Positions 26,416-39,044 are shown, numbered from the stretch's first letter. The stretch is DNA of 64,000 nt from Chondrosia reniformis (GCA_947172415.1 OX359192.1:4218501-4282500); one strand, 5' to 3'. Notes: a model not told the origin generated them from the letters alone. Numbers and translations are program-made.

Positions 26416-27168
26416 TCTCTGAAGTCAGAGCAGGCAGCGAAAATGATTTATAATGCCTCCTAGGCTATTATATAAGAGATATAAGAGACAGGTTCAATTG
26501 TTAATCTCTTGTTGGTGTTACCCACTTATGAATTGACCATGAAGAATTATAAGGGGACACATTTCAGACTCTTTATAATTGCATTCATGGTCAGCTCCTG
26601 CCACAACACCACCTACTTTGAAAACATCACAATTTATAGGTCATACCAAGGCACACTATATAATTGAATTCTTGGCCTCTCCTAGACAAAGGAACAATGT
26701 GGTTGATGTCACTATACTCCCACAGGAATTGCATCCTAATGATAGTGTTTTGTTTGCCATCTCTTAATCAAATCCAAAACACCCTAAGAAGTTTTCTAAT
26801 AAATAAACTTGCAAAGAAATACATTAATAGTTAAAGCTTGTTAGAAAGATTGCATTTGTATGAGGTGGTTACCAGTATAGCATTCACAAAGTATGGTTTC
26901 GCAATGTTTTCTCCATATGGCTTCATTTCTAGGAGCAACATCAAATGTCCTTTAATGGCCAATTTCTTTGGTGCTGGTCCCAAAAGTGAACCACATATGG
27001 AACAGTGCAAAATGCACATGGCTTGTATTTTTACTAATTGTGTCTCTGAAGCCATATAAGTCTACAGATGTAAGCAAACTTCTGACCCTTTGCATCATTT
27101 CTTTAAAATTAATTGCACATGTATGCAGTTCAACGATCAATTCTTATTCATGTTTAATGTATATATAC

Positions 27169-28396
27169 CTGGGAGGCCAGCTCTGAGTTGTTCAGCAAAG
27201 CTTGCAAAGACTCTATGACATCTACATCATAGCTACAGTCCCATGCTTTACGAAAAACTGACTTTCACTTTCTGTTAAATGTTTTGAATTTGTAACCTAA
27301 ACGTCGTTCCTTTGGTTCCTATATATGCAATGTCATAATTTAAAAATATAATGCACATCAAAGGTTGCACGCATACACATCTATACAGACATGTACAAAA
27401 CTATTTATACCCTAACCACAAGTCCAAAATTCTAAGAAAAAATTTTGACTGGTGATATTCTGTGTCTAAGTCTAAACAAGGTGATGTCACATCTGTTGAC
27501 ATGAAAATATCCTCTACATCCTTTACTCTCTCATCCTCCAGCTCTGCTTTTTTGAAGAGATTGATGACTTGCTCCTTAGTGTGTTCCAGGACAAGATTAA
27601 CAAATGATGTAATGTCACTTAGGAGAAGATCTACAGTTTTCTGTAATATATTGAAAGTTATATTTTAATAGCTCTTATATAATTATAGGTTTAATTTCCT
27701 ATTTAGTGCACGGATATTTATTATATGTATCTTAAATTAATATATTCATGCATGCAGTAATGCAAACAAATAACATGTGCATGTTACACAAAATGTATAT
27801 CCAACCTGAGGAAGTTGTCTTTCCTCTCTGATTTTCAGAATAAATAAACCTTCAGCTCTCTTGAAAGCCAGCTGTTTTTCAATTATATTGCTTTGCTCAA
27901 GAAAATTATCCACCAATTCCCCATCTTCGTTCTCTACTGCCACATTACACTGCCACTCGTCATTGGTTGTACTGATTGCCTGGCTTAAATTTAAATAATC
28001 CCTATGTTGACGATAGATGTGCTTTTTGAGCGATTCTACTATATGAAAAGATCGGCAGCAACCACGAACACAGCAATCTACGGAAAATCCTGATTCGTTT
28101 TTGTGAAACCTCAGATGATTAAGGACTGTCAAAAAAGTCCTCACTTTAAACAAACGGCAACAGGGACACAAATACATAGCGTTCAAATAATTATTTGGGT
28201 TCTTTTGCATATTAGGTAACACACAAAAACAATGTGAAAAATGCAAGAATGTAACAGTATGGAAAGTGTTTTCTCGATAATGAGTGTGGAGTGCGCGTCG
28301 CTTAGTGATCATTGTGAGAATCTGGGTACCGAGAATCTTCATTCTATCGTGTTGGCGTTTGCTCGAGAACAAAATGAAACTTTTGCTATTATACAA
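27169..28396 (-). CDS. C2H2 zinc-finger protein of TE1
   Basis: The first exon (28396-27806) encodes two zinc-finger-like units: CPCCRLFKV...HLRFH and CCVRGCCRSF...HIYRQH, with Cys and His pairs spaced as in C2H2 fingers. A donor follows EERQLPQ at 27806. The next exon (27640 to about 27450) continues in phase with KTVDLLLSDITSF and is predicted mostly helical. A further exon is likely at about 27245-27169 (VIESLQALLNNSEL, then donor GTATAT). Fingers followed by these helical exons resemble uncharacterised transposon-associated zinc-finger proteins that are multicopy in fish and invertebrates; that comparison is from memory. The initiator may be the ATG at 28396 or a later Met just before the fingers. 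The 3' end is uncertain and may have been disrupted by the PP2C insertion. The gene overlaps head-to-head with the PB1-type gene. Confidence 0.5.
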
Positions 28397-31046
28397 GGAT
28401 AGAAAAAGACCTGTGATTGTGCCAGATGAAGGTAATATCGAAGAAAATTTACAGACGGCGTTTCAGTCAGCATTCCAGTCAAATGCAACTGTGACTTTTA
28501 CCGTATACTCGGAGGAATGGCAGGAATACATCGATATTGACTGCGAAGTGATTACATCAGGATCGAAAATAATGGTCACCTCAGTAGACGCTTCTGAAAA
28601 TGACACTCAGGTACCAGTAGAATCTGAAATGTCTCTTCCACACTCAAATTCGCCGGTGAAGAAAGAAGACCTAGTAAGCGATCTATATGACGCATGGCAT
28701 GCATGCACTTAACCTATAGTATTTCGAGTTTAATAACTCCTGGGGCTGTCAAATTACTTGGCCGCATCGTTGGGATTTAATATATATATTCTTAATCTTA
28801 ACAATTTAGGAGGGTTAAGTGTCCTAAACTTTATAAATAACCCTAGGCAGCCCCTAAAACGATAATGTAATTGCAGACAAAACGTACATACCAGTCAAGT
28901 CCTACTGTAATGACACTGCATAAGTTTGAAAGTTTGTACACGTGTACAAAAGACGTGAACGAAGAAAGCCTCCTGACAATGGAGTGGGAAACCACAGAGC
29001 CTTCCTCTTTAGAAAGTGTTATAAATAACGATGGAAGAGCTTCCTTAACTAAAGCTTCCTGAACACCGCCATTTGCAAAACGATATATTGACCTAGAAAT
29101 TAAGTGTTACAAGTATTTCGAGTTTAAAAACTCGTGGGGCTGCCACCCCCCGAATTAACTCGAACTACTTGGCCGCATCCTTGGTATTTAATATATATAT
29201 TCATAATACTAATGATTGAGGACGCTTAAGTGTCCTGAACTTTATAAATAACGATGGAAAAGCTTCGTTAACTAAAGCTTCCTTAACGCCGCCATTTGCA
29301 AAATCGATGTATTGACGTATAAATTAAGTGTAACAATAGTTACGTATGAACTCGTATTATACATATATCGACGTATAAAATAAGTGTTATAATAGTTGCG
29401 TAATGGGCTCCCCTAATTATGTAAATTCTTTCACAAATTTTAGGTAATGTCATCTACATGGAATTTATATATACCAAATTAATAAATAAAAAAGCTTTAA
29501 ATTATATAATATAGGTTCCACTTCAAGATAGCACTAATGTGCAAGACAGAGTCAAGGAAAAATACATTATTCTGGATGATGAAACTGAGTCTGATATACC
29601 AGATCCATTTCCTTTACCTAAATTCCCTCTTGACGTGGCAGTTGCACTACAGAAAGGGGAAATAACTGCAAGAGCATATCGGCAATTGATAAGTGGTGTA
29701 GCAAGATCTATGTTTACCTTTAAGAGGCATCCAACAGTAGAGGATAGGAGAAGGGTATCTGAACAAGTTGTATCAAAATATCCTTCCTTGAAAGTTCCAG
29801 GAAAGAATCCTACAGTAAGTATATACATACATGGATATTAAGAAAATCATAAAAAAATAAATTGTAAATTTATTGCTCATGCTTGTATATGTATTAACTT
29901 AAACTAAAAGTATATAAATAAACAAGTTGTAAATTAACCTAACAATATGCAAATATAAGGTCAAATTCAATAATAAATATTTTTAAAAATTGAATTAAAT
30001 TAAAAAAGTTGAGTGATGAAGATTAATAACTAAATGATGAAGAGGTTTCAAATGATATATAAATGATAAAAAATTAATGGAACTCACCGGGAAAAGGAGG
30101 CAACATGAGATTAGAAATAATCCTACAGATGTTCTACTTCTTCTTGAAAAGTACCCCTACCTGGGTGAAAGTGATTATGTAAGTTTTATTGCTTTCATTA
30201 CTACTACATATACTTATATGCTTGTCTCCTTTTAAAGGTTATTCATGAATTTTCGTTAATTTGTGACGGAAAAAATTTTGGGGCAGCTTGGCTATTGTGG
30301 AGAGAAAAGATCCTTAAGCTGGCAGTTCGAGAGAGGAAGATAACAGAAGAGCTGCAATCTTCAGACGACAATGGTATATACATTCACTTTTTATCACTTT
30401 GTATAAGTATTTATTTATTAAAATCCTATTGCACGTTATTAATATAGATGATATCAAGGCCCTTAAAAGCCTGGTCTTACTTTTAACGAGGAAGACAAAG
30501 TAGAGAAACCACATTGAAGACCTCCGTTTACTGGTTCCAGTAAGTACATATCCATGATGTAATACGCATTTGTAATTATATAGATTTTTTGATCCTGTTA
30601 TGCATGCATATATATGTACACTTTTTTATCCTGTTATGCATGCATACATTTTTTAATATTAGATACATCCAAGTTTTTTTTCTTTTTTATGATATAATAT
30701 GCTATTAATGGGTAAGATACAACCAAAAAGTAGTTATAGTTATTTAATTAATTCTTTATTTTTATATAGGAGAACCTTTCACTGGAGGAGGCAGCCCAAG
30801 TTGCCCTCAAATAGTACACCCTGCATACTTTGCAGAGGTGAGCAACTATTTTTATCAGTGGATAAAATTCCACTGTTTGTGGTTGCTTCACATAATGTGG
30901 CATTGCTGCTGACAGCTGCCCATTATGTTTTCAACATTGCATATCCAACTGGATTGGAACAGGTCTTTTCATTTTTTGAGTTCGTTTTTTGGGTAAACAC
31001 CCTCAGAAACAAGGGAATACATTTTCAAGAGTGTTTGCTGAACTAA
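28374..31046 (+). pseudogene. PB1/SAMD3-like transposon gene, broken
   Basis: Exons with consistent phase are 28374-28673, 28877 onward (end unclear), 29515-29814, an exon ending at 30178, 30238-30373, 30448-30539 and 30770-31046. The first exon (MKLLLLYKDRKRPVIV...) has the look of a PB1-like beta-grasp start. The 29515 exon carries DPFPLPKFPLDV and VVSKYPSLKVPG, and the last carries HNVALLLTAAHYVFNIAYP. This order resembles the many SAMD3-like proteins spread by transposons in fish and invertebrates (recalled, not searched). A TAG at 30501-30503 interrupts one exon, and the last exon is open only in a frame that does not match the preceding phase. The gene is therefore probably dead. Its start overlaps the 5' end of the zinc-finger gene, implying a shared bidirectional promoter. 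Confidence 0.5.
28719..29340 (+). repeat. Local duplication inside the PB1-like gene
   Basis: GTATTTCGAGTTTAA, TACTTGGCCGCATC and AACTTTATAAATAAC occur in order at 28719-28850 and again at about 29112-29260. The segment with GGAAGAGCTTCCTTAACT (29022-29112) recurs at about 29246-29340. This partial duplication covers intron and exon sequence and blurs the 3' boundary of the second exon. Confidence 0.6.
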
Positions 31047-31421
31047 ATTGCCTATAAATATTTTTATACATATATTTTTGTTACACATATTATATTTATC
31101 GTATTATATATTTTTATTATTTATTTTAGTTTCATTTATTTATTTTACTTATTGACTATTGTATTGTATATATCAAACAATGTACATTCATTTTTTAATT
31201 AATTTATTTAAGGAATAGTGAATATAATTAGATAGGAAACTATGAATTTAATTATTAATAGATAATGTGACTTGCTAATTGAGAATTAATCTACAATCCA
31301 AAATAAACCAAATAAACATTACCCATTAACACCCAATGAATGTGAGCTTGGTGTCTGTTATACACCACTGGTGGTGTATTATTAGGGACAAGGCAAAACC
31401 ACCACTTTTGGTGGATCATAC

Positions 31422-31442
31422 ACACCATCAATTTTCAAAGTG
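31422..31442 (-). repeat. TE1 right terminal inverted repeat
   Basis: Reads CACCATCAATTTTCAAAGTG on the plus strand, followed by TATTGTATATATC of the array. The inner 120 bases carry paired ACACCAC/GTGGTGT motifs near 31.37 kb. The interval 31050-31320 before it is AT-rich and shows no gene. Confidence 0.6.
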
Positions 31443-34400
31443 TATTGTATATATCTTATAAACATATTATATATCTTATATATTGCCTATATATATGTAG
31501 AGTCAAACGTGAGTGGTATATAAATAGGACTTTACTTAAAACATATATTGTGGAACCCACGTGACCGATGGTGTTACGATGACATCGTCTGGAAACAAGG
31601 TACGAGGATACCCTAGTTCAATACCAGGTTGGGTACTGAAAAAAGAAAAAAGAAAAAAAGGAAACAACTGATATATGTATTATATATCTTATATGTAATA
31701 TATATTGTATATATATTATATGCATATTATATATCTAATATATTGCATATATATGTAGAGTCAAAAGAAAGTGGTATATAAATAGGACTTCATTTAAAAC
31801 ATATATTGTGGAACCCACGTGACGGATGGTATTACGGATAACATCGTCGTACGAGGCTGCCCTGGTTCAATACCAGGTTGGGTCCGGAAAAAAGAAAAAA
31901 AGCACACATCTTATATATGTATTATATATCTTATATGTAATATATATTGTATATATCTAATATGCATATTATATATCATATATATTGCATATATATGTAG
32001 AATCAAAAGTGAGTAGTATAAAAATAGGATTTCATTTACAACATATATTGTGGAACCCACGTGACTGATGGTGTTTCGGATGACATCGTCTGGATACAAG
32101 GTACGAGAATGCTGTAGTTCAATACCAGGTTGGGTCCTTAAAAAAGCAAAAAAGAAAAAATTATATATGTATTATATATCTTACATGTAATATATATGTA
32201 ATATATCTAAATGCATATTATATATCTTATATATTGCATATATATGTAGAATCAAAAGTGAGTGGTATATAAAGAGGACTTCATTTACAATATATATTGG
32301 GTGACCCACGTGACGGATGGTGTAACAGATGACATCGTCTGGATACAAGTTACGAGGATGCTCTAGTTCAATACCAGGTTGGGTCCTGAAAAAAGCAAAA
32401 AAGAAAAAAACTTATATATGTATTATATACCTTATTTGTAATATATATTTAATATATCTTTTATGCATATTATATATCATATACATTGCATATATATGTA
32501 GAGTCAAAAGTGAGTGGTATATAAATAAGACTTTATTTAAAACATATATTGTGGAACCCACGTGACCGATGGTGTTACGATGACATTGTCTGGAAACAAG
32601 GTACGACGATGCCATAGTTCAATACCAGGTTGGGTACTGAAAAAAGAAAAAAGAAAAAAGCAAACAACTGATATATGTATTATATATCTTATATGTAATA
32701 TATATTGTATACATATTATATGCATATTATATATCTTATTGTATGCATATATATGTAGAGTCAAAAGAAAGAGGTATATAAATAGGACTTCATTTAAAAC
32801 ATATATTGTGGAACCAACGTGACGGATGGTGTTACGGATAACATCGTCGTACGAGGATGCCCTGGTTCAATACCAGGTTGGGTCCGGAAAAAAGAAAAAA
32901 AAGCACACATCTTATATATGTATTATATATCTTATATGTAATATATATTGTATATATCTAATATGCATATTATATATCATATATATTGCATATATATGTA
33001 GAGTCAAAAGTGAGTGGTATATAAATAGGATTTCATTTACAACATATTTTGGGTGACCCATGTGACCGATGGTGTTACAGATGACATCGTCTGGATACAA
33101 GGTACGAGAATGCTCTAGTTCAAAAACAAGTTGGGTCCTGAAAAAAGGAAAAAGAAAAACTTATATATCTATTATATATCTTATATGCAATATATATTTA
33201 ATATATCTTTAATGCATATTATATATCTTATATATTGCATATATATGTAGAGTCAAAAGTGAGTGGTTTATAAAGAGGACTTCATTTACAATATATATTG
33301 GGTGACCCACGTGACCGATGGTGTAACAGATGACATCGTCTGGATACAAGGTTCGAGGATGCTCTAGTTCAATACCAGGTTGGGTCCTGAAAAAAGCAAA
33401 AAGAAAAAAACTTATTTATGTATTATATATCTTATATGTAATATAAATTTAAATGCATTTTATATATCTTATATATTGCATATATATGTAGAGTCAAAAG
33501 TGAGTGGTATATAAATAGGATTTCATTTACAACTTACATGTGGAACCCACGTGACCGATGGTGTTACGGATAACATCGTTGTACGAGGATGCCCTGGTTC
33601 AATACCAGGTTGGGTCCTGAAATAGAAACAAAACCAACAACTTATATATGTATTATATATCTTATATGTCATATATATTGTAGATATCTTATATGCATAT
33701 TATATATCTTATATATTGCATATATATGTAGAGTAAAAAGTGAGTGGTATATAAATAGGACTTCATTTACAACATATATTGTGGAACCCAAGTGACGAAT
33801 GGTGTTACTGATAACATCGACTGGATACAAGGTACGAGGATGTCCTGGTTCAATACCAGGTTTGGTCCTGAAAAAAGAAACAAAACCAACAACTTATATA
33901 TGTATTATATATCTTATATGTCATATATATTGTAGATATCTTTTATGCATATTATATATCGTATATATTGCACATATATATAGGGTCAAATGTGAGTGGT
34001 ATATAAATAGGACTTCATTTACAAGATACATTGTGGAACCCACGTGACAGATGATGTTACGGATAACATGGTCGTACGAGGATGCCCTGGTTCAATACCA
34101 GCTTGGGTCCAAAAAAAAAAAAGCATGCATAATATATATGTATTATTTATCTTATATGTAATATATATTGTATATATCTTATATGCATATTATATATACA
34201 TATATATTGCATATATATGTAGAGTCAAAAGTAAGTGGTATATAAATAGGACTTCATTTCCAATATATATTGGGTGACCCACGTGAACGATGGTGTTATG
34301 GATGACAACATCTGGATATAAGGTACGAGGATGCTCCAGTTCAATACCAGGTTGGGTCCTGAAAAAAGCAAAAAAGAAAAAATGAAGAAACTTATATATG

Positions 34401-34446
34401 TATAAAATATCTTATATGTAATATATAGTTAATATATCATATATAT
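31443..34446 (+). repeat. SINE-like satellite array, block D
   Basis: About 12 monomers in the plus sense, resuming in the same monomer phase at which TE1 interrupted block C. Several heads here read GGGTGACCCACGTGACC, whose GACCCA can pair with TGGGTC after the T-arm in the manner of an acceptor stem. The block ends in a TA tail at TE2. Confidence 0.9.
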
Positions 34447-34705
34447 GGCGGCAGATTAGTGTCACAATTAGAGGGTATATACATACCCAATAGAGGGTAT
34501 CATCCTTTCATTTGGGTGTGTACACCTTTCATTTGGGTGTGTACACTTTTCATTTGGGTGTGTACACCTTTCATTTGGGTGTGTATTTTTAATTGGGTGA
34601 GCACGTGTGAACATTCTGTTTGGGTGTATAACATCGAGAATTAATCGCCCTCTGTGAAATCGCACATGGGCCTGTAACACGTGACCATTTTCGACGCAAG
34701 GACTC
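34447..34705 (+). repeat. TE2 left terminal inverted repeat
   Basis: The outer 35 bases match the right end 35/35. Beyond the 21-bp repeats the match resumes with GAATTAATCGCCCTCTGTG and GCACATGGGCCTGTAACACG, then fades near 34705. The good match of the whole arm suggests fairly recent mobility. Confidence 0.9.
34505..34590 (+). repeat. Left subterminal 21-bp repeats, four copies
   Basis: Four copies of a 21-bp unit (TTTCATTTGGGTGTGTACACC and variants) lie just inside the left end. The same unit in opposite orientation occurs ten times at the right end. Repeated subterminal motifs of this kind are typical transposase-binding sites. Confidence 0.9.
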
Positions 34706-34800
34706 CAGTCGACGAAATAGCGCTATAGGAATGTATAATTTTAATTAATTTTAAGTGGTCCTGTAGTACATTGTCCTGAGCATGCTCTATTGAGAAAACC

Positions 34801-34812
34801 TGCGCATGCGCA
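34801..34812 (+). promoter_or_regulatory. NRF1-type promoter motif upstream of the HECT gene
   Basis: TGCGCATGCGCA is an exact palindromic match to the NRF1 (alpha-Pal) consensus. It lies 234 bases before the HECT start codon, just upstream of a likely noncoding first exon that is spliced at about 35030. A related but imperfect motif (TGCGCATGCGT, 42164-42174) sits 5' of the integrase gene. NRF1 sites are common in metazoan promoters. Function here is inferred. Confidence 0.55.
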
Positions 34813-35034
34813 GTCTATATACAGACACGTGTTTTCTGGTAGATTGGTTCTCTATGTCGTGTGGATTTTTGCTTTCTTTATTGTTATTAGTTATTAGTTC
34901 GGTGAAGATAAGTTTTTCTTTCAATGAAATGTAAGTTAGCATCGAGAATATAGTTAGTTTATCAACATTTATTCACTCCAACTGTTGCAGTGCGAAGTGA
35001 TAAGGCGATTCTTACACTTTTTTGTTTTAGTCTA

Positions 35035-36595
35035 ATGGATTCTGAAGAAGTGCAAATGACGAGGGAGTTTTTGCGTAGGGCTATGGCCCAGCTAGATAGA
35101 GTTAGTGACACAAGAAATAGTAAGTTCAGGCGTAGACACATACATACGTAATATATTACCGTAGATTGAATAAGCACTTATTTTATATGCAAATGCTAAT
35201 GGCGGCGTTCGAGAAGCTTTTGGTAATCGTTTGTTCTAATTTTGTGGACACGTAAACGTTCAGAATCGTTAAGATTACAACTAAATATAAGTCCAACAAA
35301 GCGGCCAAGTAATTCGAGCACGGGGGGCACGAGTTTTTTAATTCGAAATACTTGTTTAATACGAACTACGTTTTTGCTTGTTCAGAAACCGTGCACTGTA
35401 CGCACTAACTATTTATCGCTGCGTCATCTTGGCTTTCAACGTGCTTCGTAAACTCATTAGACATCTAGACGTTTTCGACGAGATCTATTCCTTGATTGAC
35501 TAATGTCACACCTAGGAGAAGTACATTACTCCGAGCGAGAATACCGAACAGTTAACACGTCTCATTATTTCAACTTTGTCGATTAATACTACTTTAGTAT
35601 GCCCGTAGCGATAACCGTAAGAGAGGCGTAGCAAATTTATTCTACGCCAGTAGATAAACCGTACGTAATGTGCATGTATACCGTCAACTTTTTTCTGTCT
35701 TGTACCGAAATTATATTCCAATCCCCTATGTATGTAGTGTCTTACTACTTATACATATATGTATAAACTGTTGTATAATTGTGTTTAGATGGCTCATCAA
35801 GTGCCACTGCCAACATCTCAAGATCATCAAGTGTGACTAATACTTTTCACAGTGTTGGATCCCTATCATTTGGGGGTAATACTCGATCCCAATTGCAACG
35901 TCCTCATTGGATGACAGAACGTAGAAATATTTTCAAAAGGAACAAAGGGAAAAAAAGAAAAATTGTCTGGGACCATGAATTTGTTTGCTTATCGTATTGT
36001 GGTGAAGAGACACCTCCATCGCCCCTATGCAAAGCTGAACTTATCAGGGCGGGGCTGGGACCACGCAAAGTCAGCATCTCTGAAGATGTAGATGGCGAGG
36101 AATTTCGGGATGCTATCTTTAATTCATTCCCCGGATTGAAAGATGGTGGAGGGTTTCAACTACTGCGTACGAAACATGGTACAAACCGTGAGCTCTGTGT
36201 TATTCCTTTACCAAAGTCTGGCTATACAGTGCACTATATCAGAAGTGTTGCAGGCCAAGCAAAGATTTACATCAGGCCTATTCAAAAGGACTTATCTCTT
36301 GAACCCCTGTTGGATAATATTGAGGCAGAGCCAAATGAAAAATGCCTTAGCTGTGGCAAAAGCATCCCTTTGCATCTTCTTCCTCTCCATGTTGACAAGT
36401 GCAAGTAAGTCATGATCAAATCATCATTGCTGCATATTAATTGGGGTTAAATTTTATTATGATTATAGGGGCCCTGAAGAAACCGACAAAAAATCGCCTT
36501 CACCCCCAATGTCTCCAATCACTTTAAGTGGAGACAGTGACACAGTAAGTCTTTTTCAATATTAATTTTGTATAATACGTTAACTTTCAGTATAC

Positions 36596-36626
<31 letters not shown>

Positions 36627-38511
36627 CATGTATTTATATATACTTACATATTACCAACCATGTTATTCTAGGAATATAAAGAAAACATTGATTTAGTTCA
36701 AGACAGTTGCAATGACTCTGAACAGAATCTACCGACTTAGAGGTTTGTCATCTGTACTGGATAATATATGTTTGCATTAATGTATACATGCATGTGTGTA
36801 CTATAGTACATGAACTCGCATTAAGTCAGTTGCAGTGACTTTATTTCTATCTGGTGTCTGACTTTATGACCTCACCTTAATGTAACTGCTGCTGCACTTG
36901 GTTCATTATATCATGTATATCTATATCTCCGCTTATATACACATGTAGCCACTCTAAATCTGATATCAAGTGTCTTAAGGATGTCATTGCATTGCTCTGC
37001 CAGGATTGTGGTTTGCAATTGCCCAAAACAGATGATGAGTGGCTTGAGGCTCCACGCAACAGTATTGACATACGAAGATCAATGGTGGTAAAGGATGGTT
37101 TAAGGGAAGCACAAAAGCCAAGATTTGATCCTACAAAGCTGTTAAAGGTATATGATTTGTATATGAATGTTTGATATTTATATCAGGCTTGCACGTACAA
37201 TATTCCAATTTATAGGTACACTTTGTTGGGGAACAGGGAATTGACATAGGAGGGCTCAGTAGAGAATTTTGGTGTCTATTTGTAAAGGATCTTGTGAAAT
37301 CCTTCTGTATTGGGGAGGCAGGAGAATGTTTGTTTCTTAAAAATGTTTCAGCTTTGCAAGTGAGCTAGCATGTAATTTGTCTAATGTAGCATGCATATAT
37401 AATATGCCTTAATTGTTATCCATTCTTATACATATACGAACGTTTATAATTGATATGTCTATATAGAAGGAAGAATTCAGATACATTGGAATGTTGATTG
37501 CCATGTCAATTATCCAAGGGGGTTATGGGTTTCCAGTCTTGCTGCCTGTGGCATATCAGTATATAGTGACTGGAGAGTACCTGAGGCTAGATATCCCTGA
37601 TGATGACATCCCTGATCCGTTTGTGAAGGAAATATTAAAGCAGGTACATTTATATACAGTACTGATTATTAGCATTGAATTAACCAATATATATACTTAT
37701 TTTTTAGATTCAGGGAGCTGAAACAAATTCTTCATTGCAGCTACTTTTTGAAGATGAAGGAAATTTAGCCCTTCTTTTAGAGACAGGATTCAAAAAGCCT
37801 TTGTGCCTTATGACCATTGAAGAAAAGCCCCAGATACAGCAGGCTATCCGTGATTACCACACTTTGACCAAAATAAAACCAGAATTGGACCAATTTTGTG
37901 ATGGCCTGAAGACATTGGGGATTCTAGATAAAATTAGAGAATTCCCAACCATCATGGAACCACTTTTTACAGCTAAAGAAAGAGCTGATGTCAACAAAGG
38001 TATATTCGTTCATTAATCAACTTATTATATGTATATATAAGTACTATTGCATTCTATATTTTATAGGGTATATTAAATCCTTGTTGGAAGTGAAGTTTAC
38101 TAGAAATGCCAAAACTGATGAGAAAATGAAGGAAGAAGCAGCATTCATCTACTTCATGGACTTTTTAGATGAGTGTGAAGGTTTGTATTTCAGTATATAT
38201 ATGTCATTTTTAAGTTACCAGGTTTTATGTAATTTTGTGTTACGTGTTTCATTTTAGATGGAAATGTACAAACAGAAGACAGAAAACCTGTCAAGATGGG
38301 GGATGTACTTCAATTCTTTACGGGTACAGATAAAGTACCCCCTCTTGGATTTGCTTCTAAACCACAGCTTCATTTTTGTGAAGGATTATTGGCCTTGGCA
38401 AGTACTTGCTCACTGAGACTGACCTTACCAATTAGCCATTCATCGTATGAATCATTCAAGTACTACATGGCCATGTCACTGATGGGCCATGATGGCTTTG
38501 GTACTACTTAG
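35035..38511 (+). CDS. HECT-domain E3 ubiquitin ligase-like gene (G2E3-like), one nonsense codon
   Basis: Ten coding exons join with consistent phase: 35035-35119, 35789-36404, 36469-36544, 36672-36742, 36949-37147, 37216-37359, 37467-37643, 37708-37999, 38067-38180 and 38258-38511, about 675 residues. Exon 2 holds a conserved N-terminal block (WDHEFVCLS, GLKDGGGFQLLR, YIRPIQKDL) and a Cys/His motif (CLSCGKSIPLHLLPLHVDKC). The HECT domain fills the second half: VHFVGEQGIDIGGLSREFW is the N lobe, and LALASTCSLRLTLP holds the likely catalytic cysteine (TGC at 38407-38409, residue 642), followed by DGFGTT at the C-terminus. HECT enzymes pass ubiquitin through this cysteine to a substrate. An in-frame TAG at 36738-36740 (codon 282, exon 4) would truncate the protein before the HECT domain unless that exon is skipped or alternatively spliced. 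Skipping it alone would break the phase. Similar G2E3-like genes are multicopy and transposon-linked in fish and cnidarians (recalled). Confidence 0.8.
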
Positions 38512-39044
38512 TACCAGCTGTATGCATTGTTTGATTTCTGCAGATTAATTTAACAGTGATTTTATGTTATTCTTTGTAATTGTAATTGTAATAATTTAAA
38601 AATTCAATTAAAATTATAGTTAATGTATATGTATGTATGCATGTCTCAAAGAAAATGTATAAGCACCATAAGGTATGTATGTATAATATATATATGGTTA
38701 GGGGTAACACTAAATCCTAACTCTAACCCTAATGATGTCCATGGCATGCAAGGTATACCCAAGTTACATGCCCGTCCTTGTATATAAATGCACATCCAGG
38801 TAAATGTATACATATCTATATGAATAAAGGTTTATAGGAGCAATCAGCAACAAAATTGATTTGAATTAAACGTTTCGACTCGTAGCTATATAGGTCTTCA
38901 TCAGCATGTATGCCTGTACAATTACATTATATATATAATATATTACATTAATTACATTGCTATAGTATTTTGTAACTTGGGTAGTATATATATATCTCTC
39001 ACCATGCATACATTAAGTTGGTATACCTGAATTATATATGTGCT
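38512..39044. other. Spacer after the HECT gene
   Basis: AT-rich sequence with short TATATA runs and no gene. It includes the hammerhead-like motif on the minus strand near 38.87-38.91 kb and the beginning of the 165-bp repeat cluster. Confidence 0.5.
38865..38910 (-). ncRNA. Hammerhead ribozyme-like core motif
   Basis: On the minus strand CTGATGA (38904-38898) is followed by GACC...GAGTC, which can form a short stem II, then by GAAAC (38876-38872). This is the order of the conserved hammerhead core. A longer A/T-rich inverted context (AATCAGCAACAAAATTG) resembles the flanks of the copies at 56.5 and 59.2 kb. Hammerheads of this kind occur in terminal repeats of Penelope-like elements and in retrozymes. 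No cleavage-site strand or closed stems I and III were verified. Confidence 0.35.

Larger units (their letters stand above)
20757..31442. mobile_element. TE1: 10.7-kb DNA transposon inserted in the array
   Basis: The array stops at GTAAAATATA and resumes at TATTGTATATATC. Removing the intervening DNA and one TA restores the monomer sequence, so this is an insertion with a 2-bp TA target duplication. The ends are imperfect inverted repeats beginning CACTGTTAAAACACTGGTGT and CACTTTGAAAATTGATGGTG. Inside are a minus-strand zinc-finger gene, a divergent plus-strand PB1-type gene and a PP2C pseudogene. CACT-type ends could suggest a CACTA/EnSpm-like group, but no transposase domain of that group is seen. 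The family is unassigned, and the element looks non-autonomous or decayed. Confidence 0.7.

Noticed and set aside
20757..31442. Assigning TE1 to CACTA/EnSpm
   Set aside because: Only the CACT start of the ends points that way. The 2-bp TA duplication is atypical and no matching transposase was seen, so the family is left open.
38715..38735. Telomere-like CTAACCCTAA
   Set aside because: Only one CCCTAA unit with degenerate neighbours; there is no array.
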